From Microvirga solisilvae (GTDB taxonomy: Bacteria; Pseudomonadota; Alphaproteobacteria; Rhizobiales; Beijerinckiaceae): a DNA stretch of 64,000 nucleotides. Both the position numbers and the translations under genes were made by a program. How positions within the stretch are numbered: the stretch's first letter is position 1; every line of letters begins with the position of its first letter. Below, one piece after another: positions 33,294 to 42,556 of the stretch. The notes beneath the pieces are model-generated. The model did not search any database, was not told where the DNA came from, and saw nothing but the letters and a program-made list of their open reading frames with translations. The stretch covers positions 62,001 through 126,000 of the forward strand of contig NZ_JAKUCN010000007.1 of the NCBI RefSeq assembly GCF_022808595.1, given 5' to 3'.

Positions 33294-34390
33294 TGCACCA
33301 CCAGTTCAGCCTGGAGAGCTCCTGCGGTCTTCACCGCCTGGAGAATGGCGATCACGTCGGAGGGTTTGAGGCCCATCTGGTTCAATCCCCTCACTAGGGT
33401 CTGCAGATCGGAGCCTCTGACAATTGCCAGAGGAACGCGCTCTTCCGCAGCTGTGATCTGGGTGCGCGGAACAATAGCGGTCTGCCCAAGAGAGAACGGA
33501 TCGGGCTGCGCCACTTCAGGCGCTTCCGTCACACGGATGGTGAGTGCGCCATGGGTGATGGCAACGGTCGAGATCTGCACATTCTTGCCGATGACGACGG
33601 TTCCCGTGCGCTGATCCACCACGATGCGGGCAGGAGTATCGGGCTGAACTTCGAGATCGCCCAATTCCGCGATGAAGCGCGTGGCGGCAATCGTCTTCGG
33701 CTTTTGGAGAACGACGGTGCGGTAGTCGCGCGGGGCTGCCACGCGCATTCCATACCGGCTCTGCGAATACTGGTTGATCGCGTCCGTGATCATGGTCGCG
33801 GTCTTGTAATCCGGATTCTTCAGCTCGAAGGCGAGCGTTCCCACCGCATCGAAACCGCCGCGGACCTCGCGCTCGATCAAGGCGCCATTGGCAATGCGCC
33901 CTGCGGTGGCGACCCCGGATGTGAGAGTTTCCGCCTGGCCTTGAGCCGCGAATCCGGACACGACGATAGCACCCTGAGCGACGGCATAGACCTGTCCATC
34001 GCCGCCCTGCAGGGCTGTCAACATCAGGGTTCCGCCCTTGAGCGACGTGGCATCGCCCATGGAGGTGACTGTCACGTCGATGCGCGAGCCCACGCCGACG
34101 AAGGGAGGAAGATCTGCCGTCACGATTACGGCGGCGACGTTCCTGGTGCGCAGATTGATGTCCCGCACATTCACGCCCATCCGGTCCAGCATCGATTGCA
34201 GGGCCTGCTCGGTGAACTGGGAGTTCCGCAGGGTATCGCCCGTGCCTTGGAGGCCCATGACCAGGCCGTAGCCGATCAACTGGTTGTCGCGCACGCCTTG
34301 AACATTCGCCACATCCTTGATGCGCGTCGCAGCAAAGGACTGGGATGAGAGAAAAGCTGCGATGAGGAGGAGAAAGGCACGCAGGATCAT
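33290..34390 (-). CDS. flgI: Flagellar P-ring protein FlgI
   Basis: FlgI forms the periplasmic P ring around the rod. The 366-residue protein has a Sec signal peptide (about 1-20, cut after QSFA) and the conserved start of the mature protein, TRIKDVANVQGVRDNQLIGYG. The middle has RNVAAVIVTADLPPF and the end LNQMGLKPSDVIAILQAVK. Length is normal. Its start overlaps flgA by 4 bp. Confidence 0.97.
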   Translation of the reverse strand: MILRAFLLLIAAFLSSQSFAATRIKDVANVQGVRDNQLIGYGLVMGLQGTGDTLRNSQFTEQALQSMLDRMGVNVRDINLRTRNVAAVIVTADLPPFVGVGSRIDVTVTSMGDATSLKGGTLMLTALQGGDGQVYAVAQGAIVVSGFAAQGQAETLTSGVATAGRIANGALIEREVRGGFDAVGTLAFELKNPDYKTATMITDAINQYSQSRYGMRVAAPRDYRTVVLQKPKTIAATRFIAELGDLEVQPDTPARIVVDQRTGTVVIGKNVQISTVAITHGALTIRVTEAPEVAQPDPFSLGQTAIVPRTQITAAEERVPLAIVRGSDLQTLVRGLNQMGLKPSDVIAILQAVKTAGALQAELVVQ

Positions 34391-34848
34391 TGGATACCGA
34401 TCCGGATACGGCCATCGGCCTGAACCCGGCCGCTGATGACTCGGCCGCTGTCGATGTTCTTCACCTGAACCGTTTCGCCCAAGGTCCCAGATTGAAGAGG
34501 CAGGCCGACACCGACGATGGACAGGCCACCTTCCTCGAACAGGATAGCCGTCTGCATGCCGCGAGTGACGAGTTTCGGATCATCGACGGCATTCATGGGA
34601 ATCGGCTCGCCCGGCAACAATGTGCGACGAGCCGTCTTGCCCGTGAGGACGCGCGGCGATTCCACAACAGCGGTCCGGAAGCGATAGTTCGCCGGAAACG
34701 TCCTGTCCTTGAGCATCGACTCGTTGATCAGGTCGCCCGGATAGATCGTGACCGTTGGAACCGGGAGAATGCGCTCTTCAGCCATCGCCGCATGAGATGC
34801 GCCGGCGACGACAACAGCGGCAAGAGCAAGGCGAAGTTTGTTTTTCAT
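34387..34848 (-). CDS. flgA: Flagellar P-ring chaperone FlgA
   Basis: FlgA is the periplasmic chaperone of FlgI. The 153-residue protein has a signal peptide (about 1-23) and an SAF domain with TVTIYPGDLINESMLKDR and later ARRTLLPGEPIPMNAV. It is the short form without the extra N-terminal domain, as in many alphaproteobacteria. It is encoded just upstream of its client flgI. Confidence 0.93.
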   Translation of the reverse strand: MKNKLRLALAAVVVAGASHAAMAEERILPVPTVTIYPGDLINESMLKDRTFPANYRFRTAVVESPRVLTGKTARRTLLPGEPIPMNAVDDPKLVTRGMQTAILFEEGGLSIVGVGLPLQSGTLGETVQVKNIDSGRVISGRVQADGRIRIGIQ

Positions 34849-34872
34849 CGAACTCTTCCGACGTCAGCGCGG

Positions 34873-35667
34873 TCAGCGAATGCCCTTGGAGACGGTGCCC
34901 GCCATGTCATCGGCTGCCTGGATGACCTTGGAGTTCATCTCGAAGGCGCGTTGAGCCGTGATCAGGTTGGTGATCTCCTTGATGGCATCGACGTTCGACG
35001 CCTCGAGATAGCCCTGATGGATCTTGCCGTATCCCGGATCGGAAGGCGCGCCGTCGTTCGGCGTTCCGGAAGCAAGCGTCTCGCGGAAGAGATTGTTGCC
35101 GATCGGCTCGAGACCCGCATCATTGGCGAAAATGGCAAGCCTGAGCTGACCGAGATTCTGCGGCTGCGCCTGCCCTGCGATCTTCGCGAAGACTTCGCCC
35201 GATTCATTGATGGTTACATCGATCGCATCGGCCGGAATGAGGATGGGCCCCGCCGGATTGAGCGTATAACCATCGAGGGTGACGAGCTGGCCGTTGGCAT
35301 CTTTGTTGAAGGCGCCGGCGCGGGTGTAGAGGACATCGCCCGTGGGAGAGCTGACCTGGAACCAGCCACGGCCGTTCAACGCGAGGTCGAATTGGTTCGA
35401 CGTATTGGCGAGCGAACCCTGGCGATGCAAGTTGCGGATGGCGGCGGTCTTTACGCCGAGCCCGAGCATCGCCCCTTCCGGAACGGGGCTTGCTCCCGTC
35501 TGGTTCGGCACAGCCTGGGCGCGCTCCGCCTGATACAGAAGATCCGTGAACTCGGCGCGGGCACCCTTGAATGCCGTGGTGTTGACGTTCGAAATATTGT
35601 TGGCAATGACTTCGACATTGAGCTGTTGGGCATTCATGCCCGTTGCAGCAATTGCAAGCGCCCTCAT
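34873..35667 (-). CDS. flgG: Flagellar distal rod protein FlgG
   Basis: FlgG builds the distal rod. The 264-residue protein has the expected N-terminus [20 protein letters not shown] with [18 protein letters not shown], and the C-terminus [34 protein letters not shown]. Length matches the family. It follows fliE by 10 bp. Confidence 0.97.
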   Translation of the reverse strand: MRALAIAATGMNAQQLNVEVIANNISNVNTTAFKGARAEFTDLLYQAERAQAVPNQTGASPVPEGAMLGLGVKTAAIRNLHRQGSLANTSNQFDLALNGRGWFQVSSPTGDVLYTRAGAFNKDANGQLVTLDGYTLNPAGPILIPADAIDVTINESGEVFAKIAGQAQPQNLGQLRLAIFANDAGLEPIGNNLFRETLASGTPNDGAPSDPGYGKIHQGYLEASNVDAIKEITNLITAQRAFEMNSKVIQAADDMAGTVSKGIR

Positions 35668-35677
35668 GGTGCTCTCC

Positions 35678-36010
35678 TTAGATCGTCATGCGTGCGATTT
35701 CCTGATAGGCCGCGACAACCTTGTCGCGGATCGCAATCGCTGTCTGAAGTGTCTGTTCCGCAGCCATGACCGCCTCGGCCACCTGCTGCACCGATGCCTT
35801 GCCCTGAATGCCGGCAATGGAAGATGCTTCGCCCGTCTTCAGCGTATCGATGGCGGAAGAGGCGACATGGGTGAGAGTATCGAGGAAGCTGACCTGCGAG
35901 GTGCCTGTGCCGGTCACTCCTGCGATCGACTTCACTCCCGCGGAAGGCACGGAGGCCACGGCGGAGGGGCGGTCGATCATGGAAGAAATCGAAGATGCTG
36001 CACTGATCAT
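35678..36010 (-). CDS. fliE: MS ring-rod junction protein FliE
   Basis: FliE links the MS ring to the rod and is the first exported subunit. The 110-residue protein has a variable N-terminus and the conserved helical C-terminus ([32 protein letters not shown]). It lies directly after flgC, the standard flgB-flgC-fliE order. Confidence 0.93.
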   Translation of the reverse strand: MISAASSISSMIDRPSAVASVPSAGVKSIAGVTGTGTSQVSFLDTLTHVASSAIDTLKTGEASSIAGIQGKASVQQVAEAVMAAEQTLQTAIAIRDKVVAAYQEIARMTI

Positions 36011-36011
36011 A

Positions 36012-36428
36012 TCAGCCTCTCATCAGATCAATCGTTGCGGAGATCATGGCGCGGGCCTGCTTCATCATCTGCAGGTTGGCCTGATAGGACCGGTTGGCTT
36101 CACGCATGTCGGCCATCTCGATCAGCATGTTGACGTTCGGCTTCTTGACCATTCCGTTCTCGTCGGCCGCCGGATTGCCGGGGTCGTACTCGACCGGGAA
36201 AGCGCTGTCGTCCGATCCGATTTCCTTGACCGCAACGGAGGACGCGCCGAGCGCGCGGTCGAGCTCTGACTTGAAGGTGATCGTCTTGCGAGAATAAGGA
36301 TCCGAGCCAGGCGTCCGGCCCGTGGACTGGGCATTCGCCACGTTCTCGGAAATCACCCTCAGACGGGCGGACTGGGCTTCGAGACCGGCGCTGGAAAGCT
36401 TTGAGGATGCGATCAGAGGATCGATCAT
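36012..36428 (-). CDS. flgC: Flagellar proximal rod protein FlgC
   Basis: FlgC is a proximal rod subunit. The 138-residue protein has the rod N-terminus ([29 protein letters not shown]) and C-terminus ([25 protein letters not shown]). It lies 2 bp after flgB. Confidence 0.96.
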   Translation of the reverse strand: MIDPLIASSKLSSAGLEAQSARLRVISENVANAQSTGRTPGSDPYSRKTITFKSELDRALGASSVAVKEIGSDDSAFPVEYDPGNPAADENGMVKKPNVNMLIEMADMREANRSYQANLQMMKQARAMISATIDLMRG

Positions 36429-36430
36429 GC

Positions 36431-36814
36431 TTACGTCCTCACGCTGGAGAGGAACATGCGGTGAAAGGCCTTCACGACGCTCGTGTTCAACGAATGCTGA
36501 CGGTCGACTTCGCCGGCCTTGATGAGTTCCTGCTCCATGCTGACGGAATTATTGGAATAGACGGTTTCCCAGGTATCCGCTTTCTTCACCTTCGCGGTGT
36601 CCGGCCTGGATGCATCGAAACCAATGTGGCTGCTGCTGGTCGCAGCCATGGCGAGCTTCGTCTTGTCGAGCACATCGGCAAAGGGCTGGACATCCCTCGC
36701 CCGATATCCCGGCGTGTTGGCGTTCGCGATGTTGCCTGAAATCGTGCTCTGCCGTGCGGCAAGCCACTGCGCCTGTCGCGATGCAAGATCGAACAAATAG
36801 ACAGGTGATGTCAC
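36431..36814 (-). CDS. flgB: Flagellar proximal rod protein FlgB
   Basis: FlgB is the most proximal rod subunit. The 127-residue protein starts at a GTG (36814) with GGGAG 6 nt upstream. It has the characteristic [25 protein letters not shown] and a C-terminus with [27 protein letters not shown]. It is the first gene of the long minus-strand series to the transglycosylase; a CtrA-like box lies 19-37 bp before its start. Confidence 0.95.
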   Translation of the reverse strand: MTSPVYLFDLASRQAQWLAARQSTISGNIANANTPGYRARDVQPFADVLDKTKLAMAATSSSHIGFDASRPDTAKVKKADTWETVYSNNSVSMEQELIKAGEVDRQHSLNTSVVKAFHRMFLSSVRT

Positions 36815-36832
36815 AGAGATCTCCCAACCATC

Positions 36833-36851
36833 ATGGTTAAGTTGGGTTTAC
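36833..36851 (-). promoter_or_regulatory. CtrA-like binding site upstream of flgB
   Basis: On the minus strand the sequence reads GTAA-N7-TTAACCAT. The CtrA consensus is TTAA-N7-TTAA, and TTAACCAT is its known half-site. The second half matches completely and the first at three of four bases. CtrA directly controls early flagellar operons in alphaproteobacteria. The CtrA gene itself is not in the window. Confidence 0.45.
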
Positions 36852-37075
36852 CCATGTAACCTTGCATGAGGCTGACCTGCCCACGGACTCGCGCCGTCGG
36901 CGTATTCGTGGATCAGGCCCTGCCTGAAGAAATGAAGTCCGACTTTAGATTGCTACCTGGATCAGAGACCACCGAGGCAGACTATCACCGCATGTCATGA
37001 AGTTTTTAACGCTATATCATTTGAGTGTTGTCGCGATGCCACGTAGATCGACAATTCAACTCTAAGGGCCCTCCA

Positions 37076-37089
37076 TTGATTTCCATCAA
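37076..37089. promoter_or_regulatory. FNR/FixK-type box
   Basis: TTGAT-TTCC-ATCAA is a perfect match to the FNR/FixK consensus TTGAT-N4-ATCAA. It lies in the 529-bp region between flgB and the FixJ-like gene, 255 bp before the latter's ATG and 262 bp before the flgB start. It could serve either promoter. The rest of this region shows no gene. Confidence 0.5.
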
Positions 37090-37343
37090 TACGGGATGCT
37101 GCCAATACAGAGTATGCGGGCAAGAGTGCTCCGACGAGTGCGACCTTTCATACAAGGCTGCATGCAGCCGGAGACCTTGAAGAGCTGTTTCAGTCAGTTT
37201 AGAGCACGAATGGGATACGGCGATGCCGACTGAGAATGTCAGGCATCTTGGGGGCAAATGACGCAATTCCTAAGCAATAAGATTTTGCGCCCGAAGTGCG
37301 CCCGTTTCTTGCAATAAAATTTTTGACGAGGAGAATATGCCCA

Positions 37344-37964
37344 ATGTCGAGCGGGGCAGTCGTTTATGTGGTGGACGATGACCTTGGGGTCCGCAAGGCG
37401 CTCGCTTTTCTGCTGGTGTCGGCAGGGCTGAATGTTCGTTTGTATGAATCCGCCACCGCATTCTTGAAAGAGGTGCAGGATCCCGGCCGCTGCTGCATTG
37501 TTACAGATGTGCGCATGCCGGGCATGGATGGCCTTGAGTTCATCAAACGCCTCAACGAAAGAGGTTTGAATGTTCCTGTCATCGTCATGACAGGCCATGC
37601 CGACATTCCGCTCGCGGTCGAGGCAATGAAGACCGGCGCCATCGATTTTCTGGAAAAACCTTTCCGCGAAGACCGTTTCCTGGAAGTCGTTCGCTTCGCT
37701 CTCGTCTGCGACGAGAAGAGTGTCCGCCGAAGCCAGGAACTTCTCAAGACCCAGGCTCGCCTGCAATCCCTCTCTCAGAGAGAGCGCCAGGTGCTGGATT
37801 GCCTCGTTGAGGGCAAAGCCAACAAGGTCATTGCCCACGAACTCAACATCAGCATTCGTACGGTCGAGATTCACCGCTCGAACGTCATGGCCAAGATGGA
37901 GGCGCGCAGCCTTTCCGAGTTGATCCGGATGGCCTTGTTCATCGAGACAAGCCTGCTCAGCTGA
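37344..37964 (+). CDS. FixJ-family two-component response regulator
   Basis: The 206-residue protein has an N-terminal receiver (acidic residues D11-D13, phosphoacceptor D55 in VTDVRMPGMDG, T83, K105) and a C-terminal LuxR-type helix-turn-helix (about 140-200, LSQRERQVLDCLVEG then IAHELNISIRTVEIHRSNVM). The receiver motif and the MAKMEARSLSELIRMAL ending closely follow FixJ. I start it at 37344, with GAGGAG 10 nt upstream. A FixL-type kinase is encoded 13 kb away and is a possible partner. It might instead respond to an unlinked kinase. Confidence 0.88.
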   Translation: MSSGAVVYVVDDDLGVRKALAFLLVSAGLNVRLYESATAFLKEVQDPGRCCIVTDVRMPGMDGLEFIKRLNERGLNVPVIVMTGHADIPLAVEAMKTGAIDFLEKPFREDRFLEVVRFALVCDEKSVRRSQELLKTQARLQSLSQRERQVLDCLVEGKANKVIAHELNISIRTVEIHRSNVMAKMEARSLSELIRMALFIETSLLS

Positions 37965-37977
37965 TCGATCCTCTTGT

Positions 37978-38017
37978 GAAGCGCCTTCCCACGGGGAGGC
38001 CCGACGCTTCATTTATC
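37978..38017 (+). terminator. Probable terminator after FixJ-like gene
   Basis: GAAGCG (37978-37983) pairs with CGCTTC (38005-38010), enclosing a second GC-rich stem (CCTTCCC with GGGGAGG), followed by ATTTATC. It starts 13 bp beyond the stop codon. The T-tract is weak. Confidence 0.5.
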
Positions 38018-38066
38018 ATCTGTTTCATGCTCGACTAACGTCCTCCACCCAGAGTCTTTTCGCCTC

Positions 38067-40823
38067 ATGCCGCCAGTACGAAGCATCACTCCGACGAATG
38101 GCAGCACGACCGGCCGCGAAGCGCGCGACGCCGATGAGGCGACTTACATTGTTTCGAACCATAACCGCTGGTCTCGAGTCACGTTGAACTTCGATAGGAT
38201 CGAAGCCGATGCCTGGTGTGAGCTGAGTTTCGATATTCAATGGGACTCTCAGGAAGAAAGTCGTTCCGCTCACGACATTGCTCTCGTCGGCGTTGATTTC
38301 CTGACGGAGGACGGAGCGAATCTCGACTTCGTGCATGTTCCAGGCCTTACGAGGTCACAAATCGATCCTCATAGCTGGCCTATCGCAGGATCGGACTATG
38401 CAGATCATTCAACCGGCAATTCGAGATTTGCCTGCAGCTTTTTCATCCCGGCTCCTACCAGCAGCCTATCCATCAGCATTCGCAGCTGGCGCAACTCTCA
38501 TACATTCACCATCCGTGATCCGAAATTGCGCCAAGCCTCCGGCCCTTTGAGCTCGGAAGAGGCATTTCAGAACGTCGCAAAAGCGACGGATCCCCGCCGG
38601 ACATGGAAGAGATTAAGCGCCACACCTCTCTGGTTACGTTATGGGATCATACGAGGGCGGCACCTGCTCATCCGCGGGCAGCTCGTCAATGAGGCCTCTG
38701 GTGGCGAAGGCGCTCTCGCCCGTATCGTCTACCGCGACGATTATGGAGAGGTGATCCCTCCGCCCTATCCGGAAGTACTGACGGCTCCCGTTCTCGGCGC
38801 CTACATCGACCTTCCTGTTCACAAGCAGGCAAGGCGCTTCACGCTGGATCTTGCTCCCCCACCATCCGCATCCTCAGTCGAAATCGGTTTTCAAACCTGG
38901 AACGATGATTCCAGTCTGACGCTTGTAATGCCTCTTGAGGTCTCCCTCGAAGATGGCCTTCTGCTCGAAGCGATCACCGGAGATGAGCCGTCGGATGCCT
39001 TGACGTTTCTGAGAAGCCTCATCGCGCGTCTCGACGACACCTTTGACGCTTCGGAAACAGGAGCTGTCCTGCTGAAGCAGCTGCTGGACCTCAAGGCTGT
39101 CGTCTCTCCATTCACTTTTCACGACAAGCTCAAGACTCTTCAAGAGAATGCCACGCCGACCGTCTCAACCGATGAGTTGGCTTTTGGCGATTTTCCGCCA
39201 TGGCGCATTCCTGAAACACTGCCATGGGCATCGGATCCCTTCCAGTCGCCGGAATGGCGTAAGGAATTTCAGTCCCTGTCATGGCTTCCTCGGATCGCAC
39301 AGGGTGATGACACCTCGGAGAGCCTGCTCAAAGCCATCGATCTTGCCCTATCCTGGTCGCTCGCCAATCCATGGGGGCAGCCGAAGGACCCAATCAGCGC
39401 TCACCCGCTGGCGCTGTCCGCCCGCACGGAGTCGCTCCTGCTTCTCCTCTCTCTGGCTGTGCGCTCATCGAGAACAACCGGCTCAAGAAAGGCCATGGCC
39501 CTTCTCGCCGAGATCGTTCGGCACGCTTTCGCTCTGGCGGAGATTGTCGGCCAGAATGTCTTTGCACATTCTCTCGTGCAAGTTCATGCAGCCTGCGCTC
39601 TGCTTTCCGTCGCACATGCCCTCCCGCGGCTTCCTCTGTCGAATTACTGGAGATCTCTCGCCGTCTCTCATCTGCGTGATGGATTCGACCGATTGGTCGA
39701 TGACCAAGGGATCTTCATGGAGCAGTCGCTTCACTTTCGATTGGAAGCGATTTCCTTGGGCCTCATCCTGGCGCGATATCTTGAAGGACAGCCGGAAGAA
39801 CGGAACTTCCGCGACGATCTGATCGCCCGTCTCACGAAAGCTCTTAAACCGCTCGTCGCCGTGACGGCCCCCTCCGGATCCCTGCCTCCTCTCGGCGATG
39901 CACCCTACGGCTATCATCATGCTGCCTGGCTGCGGCGCCTTCTCTCCGGCTATGGCACAGACCTACTTTCCGACCCGGAACTTGCCGCGGAACTTGCCTA
40001 TCCAACAGGCCATCGGGTCTCTTGTTCGCCTAAAGACGGCCTCATTGCGATGCGGCGCTACGAGCGAACATCCCAATGGAGCTATTTCTGCACCTCATCT
40101 GCCGGACGGCAGCATGAGCACGGGCATTTCGATTGCACCTCGTTCGTCTATTCAAGTGGCGGCAATCCCTGGATCGTCGACCCAAAGGGATCGGAACTTC
40201 ACGAAAGCGGGTCAGCGCGTCAGTTCCTCATCTCCTCACGGGCTCACAATATCGCCCTTCCGGATGGCCGTGAGCAGAGGGCCGGCACCGGATGGATCGA
40301 GCTTCATGAAACGCTCGAAGGAGCAAGCCTCTTCCAGATCAGGACGAACGTCCATGGTCCAGACTATGATCATCGACGGATCTTCGTATGCCTCGATGGA
40401 TTGCAGGCGATAGCGGTCTTCGATCATTTCGCAACGCAACTCCGGCCGGTCTCATTCGAAGGCTTTCTGCACTTCGACCCGGACATCGTGGCAGCTCTCG
40501 CGAACAGGCTGATGGGTGTCGCCTACCGGAAGGATCGCAAGATGCGGATCATACCCTATGTCATCAAGGGACACTTCTCGGGCTTCAGCATCGAGAATGG
40601 CCGCAGCGATCGTGCAGGAACGCTTCAGGGTTTTGTGGCGCGGTCCGGAGGCGGTCTGCAAGCCGCAAATGTCATCCGCTACCGCTTCTCGGGAGAAGGA
40701 GCCGTTTGCGGCGGTGTCGTTCTCGCTGCGGATCAGCGATCCTTCAACACTCTTTCGAAGCTGCTGAAGTCAGGAGCGGTCCAAAGTTTCCTCAACCGTC
40801 TGTCGGCGACAGAAAGTGAATGA
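38067..40823 (+). CDS. Heparinase II/III-family protein
   Basis: The 918-residue protein has a C-terminal heparinase II/III-like beta domain (about 640-900) with the conserved HEHGHFDCTSF (His683-His687) and NPWIVDPKGSE motifs, preceded by an alpha-helical region (about 330-630) like the alpha/alpha toroid of polysaccharide lyases. The N-terminal 300 residues are two beta-sandwich-like segments that could bind carbohydrate. I see no signal peptide, so it is either cytoplasmic or exported by another route. Such proteins often accompany exopolysaccharide or capsule genes; here it is alone between a FixJ-like regulator and cheZ. Substrate is unknown. Confidence 0.82.
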   Translation: MPPVRSITPTNGSTTGREARDADEATYIVSNHNRWSRVTLNFDRIEADAWCELSFDIQWDSQEESRSAHDIALVGVDFLTEDGANLDFVHVPGLTRSQIDPHSWPIAGSDYADHSTGNSRFACSFFIPAPTSSLSISIRSWRNSHTFTIRDPKLRQASGPLSSEEAFQNVAKATDPRRTWKRLSATPLWLRYGIIRGRHLLIRGQLVNEASGGEGALARIVYRDDYGEVIPPPYPEVLTAPVLGAYIDLPVHKQARRFTLDLAPPPSASSVEIGFQTWNDDSSLTLVMPLEVSLEDGLLLEAITGDEPSDALTFLRSLIARLDDTFDASETGAVLLKQLLDLKAVVSPFTFHDKLKTLQENATPTVSTDELAFGDFPPWRIPETLPWASDPFQSPEWRKEFQSLSWLPRIAQGDDTSESLLKAIDLALSWSLANPWGQPKDPISAHPLALSARTESLLLLLSLAVRSSRTTGSRKAMALLAEIVRHAFALAEIVGQNVFAHSLVQVHAACALLSVAHALPRLPLSNYWRSLAVSHLRDGFDRLVDDQGIFMEQSLHFRLEAISLGLILARYLEGQPEERNFRDDLIARLTKALKPLVAVTAPSGSLPPLGDAPYGYHHAAWLRRLLSGYGTDLLSDPELAAELAYPTGHRVSCSPKDGLIAMRRYERTSQWSYFCTSSAGRQHEHGHFDCTSFVYSSGGNPWIVDPKGSELHESGSARQFLISSRAHNIALPDGREQRAGTGWIELHETLEGASLFQIRTNVHGPDYDHRRIFVCLDGLQAIAVFDHFATQLRPVSFEGFLHFDPDIVAALANRLMGVAYRKDRKMRIIPYVIKGHFSGFSIENGRSDRAGTLQGFVARSGGGLQAANVIRYRFSGEGAVCGGVVLAADQRSFNTLSKLLKSGAVQSFLNRLSATESE

Positions 40824-40870
40824 TGATACCGGCGCCGAAATTGGTGAGCAGGTGCCGCCATCACAAAATA

Positions 40871-40899
40871 TAAAAGAGCGCCCGTGGCTTGGGCGCTCT
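40871..40899 (-). terminator. Terminator between heparinase-like gene and cheZ
   Basis: AGAGCGCCC (40875-40883) and GGGCGCTCT (40891-40899) form a 9-bp stem with a 7-nt loop. The minus strand continues TTTTATATTTT, so it mainly serves the cheA-W-Y-Z operon; it may also stop plus-strand transcripts. Confidence 0.85.
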
Positions 40900-40912
40900 C
40901 GAAGCAAACGGA

Positions 40913-41611
40913 TTAACCGAACAGGGCGTCGATGGCATCCTGAGACGTGATGCCCTTGTCGGTCGCAAGTGCCGGGCCGTTCAGGAGCGCTGCATCACCC
41001 TGAGGCTGCTCTTCCGTCGTCTCGATATCCTTGAAGCTCTCGAGGCCGCCCCAGATCTCGATCATCTCGTGAACGCGCTCTTCGACAAAGCGCATTGCAT
41101 TCACGACCTTGCTGATCCGCTGGCCGGTAATGTCCTGGAAGTTACAGGCTTCGAAGATGCTGATCACCTGATCCGAGATCTCACGGGCGAATTCCTGATC
41201 ACCGCCGGAGAGACGAGCCGACAGGTTCCCCGACAGCTCATCGATCCTCTCAGCCGCCGCGAGAATCGAGTTGGTCGCCGTCTCTGTTCCGAGGACGATC
41301 GCACCCAGTTCGTCGGTGACGCGGTTGATTTCCTGGCCCTGAGCGCCGGCATAGCGCAGCGTGGCGATCTCGCGCTTGGTGCGCTCGATCGCTTCGTAGA
41401 TCGAGTCCAGCTCGACCTTGAGGCGCATGGCCTCCTGCATATCCTTCCGGTGCTCCTCGATGATGGAGGCCGAAAGCTCCTTCGCCGGAACGATCGATTC
41501 CTTGATCGCTCCCAGCATGTTCATGACTTCGTTGTGGCGCTCGGCAGCCCCTTCATCCTCTGGAGTAGAGGGCATATGAGCCTCGATGCGATAGCTTTTG
41601 CGTGGGTTCAT
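40913..41611 (-). CDS. cheZ: CheY-P phosphatase CheZ
   Basis: CheZ speeds dephosphorylation of CheY-P. The 232-residue protein is helical and carries the catalytic motif in ACNFQDITGQRISKV (Asp and the Gln two turns on, near residues 158-162). The last residues, SQDAIDALFG, are the CheY-binding peptide typical of CheZ. It is at the end of the cheA-cheW-cheY-cheZ operon, 19 bp after cheY. Rhizobia such as Sinorhizobium lack a CheZ and rely on a second CheY as phosphate sink; this organism has both a CheZ and two CheYs. Confidence 0.9.
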   Translation of the reverse strand: MNPRKSYRIEAHMPSTPEDEGAAERHNEVMNMLGAIKESIVPAKELSASIIEEHRKDMQEAMRLKVELDSIYEAIERTKREIATLRYAGAQGQEINRVTDELGAIVLGTETATNSILAAAERIDELSGNLSARLSGGDQEFAREISDQVISIFEACNFQDITGQRISKVVNAMRFVEERVHEMIEIWGGLESFKDIETTEEQPQGDAALLNGPALATDKGITSQDAIDALFG

Positions 41612-41630
41612 GGCTCACTCCCAAACACCA

Positions 41631-42014
41631 TTAACCGCCGAAAACCGCACTGATTTTCGAGCGTAGCGTTTCTGCGTTGAAAGGCTTCACGATGTAGTTG
41701 TTGACGCCTGCCTTCTTGGCTGCAACGACGTTCTCGGTTTTAGCCTCTGCCGTCACCATGATGAATGGCAAAGCGCTCAGCTCTGCATCCGCGCGAACCT
41801 GCTGGAGCAGCTCGTATCCGGTCATCGGAGCCATATTCCAGTCGGAGATGACGAGACCATATTTCTTGGCCCTGAGCTTCTCGAGGGCTGCCTGCCCGTC
41901 GGAAGCGTCGTCGACGTCATTGAATCCGATCTGCTTGAGCAGGTTGCGGAGAATCCGCACCATCGTCTGGTAGTCGTCGACGACGAGAACAGGGGTCGAA
42001 AGATCTAGGCTCAC
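41631..42014 (-). CDS. cheY: Chemotaxis response regulator CheY
   Basis: A 127-residue receiver protein with the acidic pair D13-D14, phosphoacceptor D58 ([12 protein letters not shown]), T in MVTAEAK and K in IVKPF. It is closer to classical motor-binding CheY than the copy at 5.3-5.7 kb: the [22 protein letters not shown] end is characteristic. Its genetic partners are cheW-cheA upstream and cheZ downstream, so it is probably the regulator that binds FliM. Confidence 0.94.
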   Translation of the reverse strand: MSLDLSTPVLVVDDYQTMVRILRNLLKQIGFNDVDDASDGQAALEKLRAKKYGLVISDWNMAPMTGYELLQQVRADAELSALPFIMVTAEAKTENVVAAKKAGVNNYIVKPFNAETLRSKISAVFGG

Positions 42015-42065
42015 AGTGCATATCCTATCTAGTTAGATGATTGAAAATGGCGCGGAGGACAATGC

Positions 42066-42554
42066 TCATGCCGCTTCCCGTTCGGCTCCGAAAGCAAGAA
42101 CGGCATCGACATCGAGAACGATCATCAGTTGTTCATGAAGCTGATGCACTCCCTGGGACAGGCTGACCCATCGCCGGTCCATATGGACGGGATTGGGCTG
42201 CATCTCTTCCGGATCGAGCTTGAGAACTTCTCCGACCTCATCGACGAGCAGACCGTAAGCCTCGCCCTGATTTTCAAGGCCGACCGCCATCCGGCGGCCA
42301 GTCCTTTCGTTCTCCGAGAGGCCGAGGCGACTGCGGAGGGAAACTGCAGTTACGACACGTCCTCGCAGGTTGAGCAGACCGGCGATCTCCGATTGCGACA
42401 GGGGAACCTTTGTCATCTCACTCACGACAAAGACATCATGCACACGGTTGATCGGCAGACCCAGCAGCTGGTTTGCCACGCTGACCGTGATGAATTCCAT
42501 CTCTCTCGAGAAAGCCTTCGCCGTTTCGAAGGAAACCGTATTGATAGCGTTCAT
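42066..42554 (-). CDS. cheW: Chemotaxis adaptor protein CheW
   Basis: CheW couples receptors to CheA. The 162-residue protein is one CheW beta-barrel domain: FITVSVANQLLGLPINRVHDVF, GLLNLRGRVVTAVSLRSRLGL, and YGLLVDEVGEVLKL. It starts 2 bp after the cheA stop. Confidence 0.95.
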   Translation of the reverse strand: MNAINTVSFETAKAFSREMEFITVSVANQLLGLPINRVHDVFVVSEMTKVPLSQSEIAGLLNLRGRVVTAVSLRSRLGLSENERTGRRMAVGLENQGEAYGLLVDEVGEVLKLDPEEMQPNPVHMDRRWVSLSQGVHQLHEQLMIVLDVDAVLAFGAEREAA

Positions 42555-42556
42555 GG

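Noticed and set aside
34390..35769. 459-codon plus-strand ORF opposite flgA and flgG
   Set aside because: Shadow of two well-defined flagellar genes.
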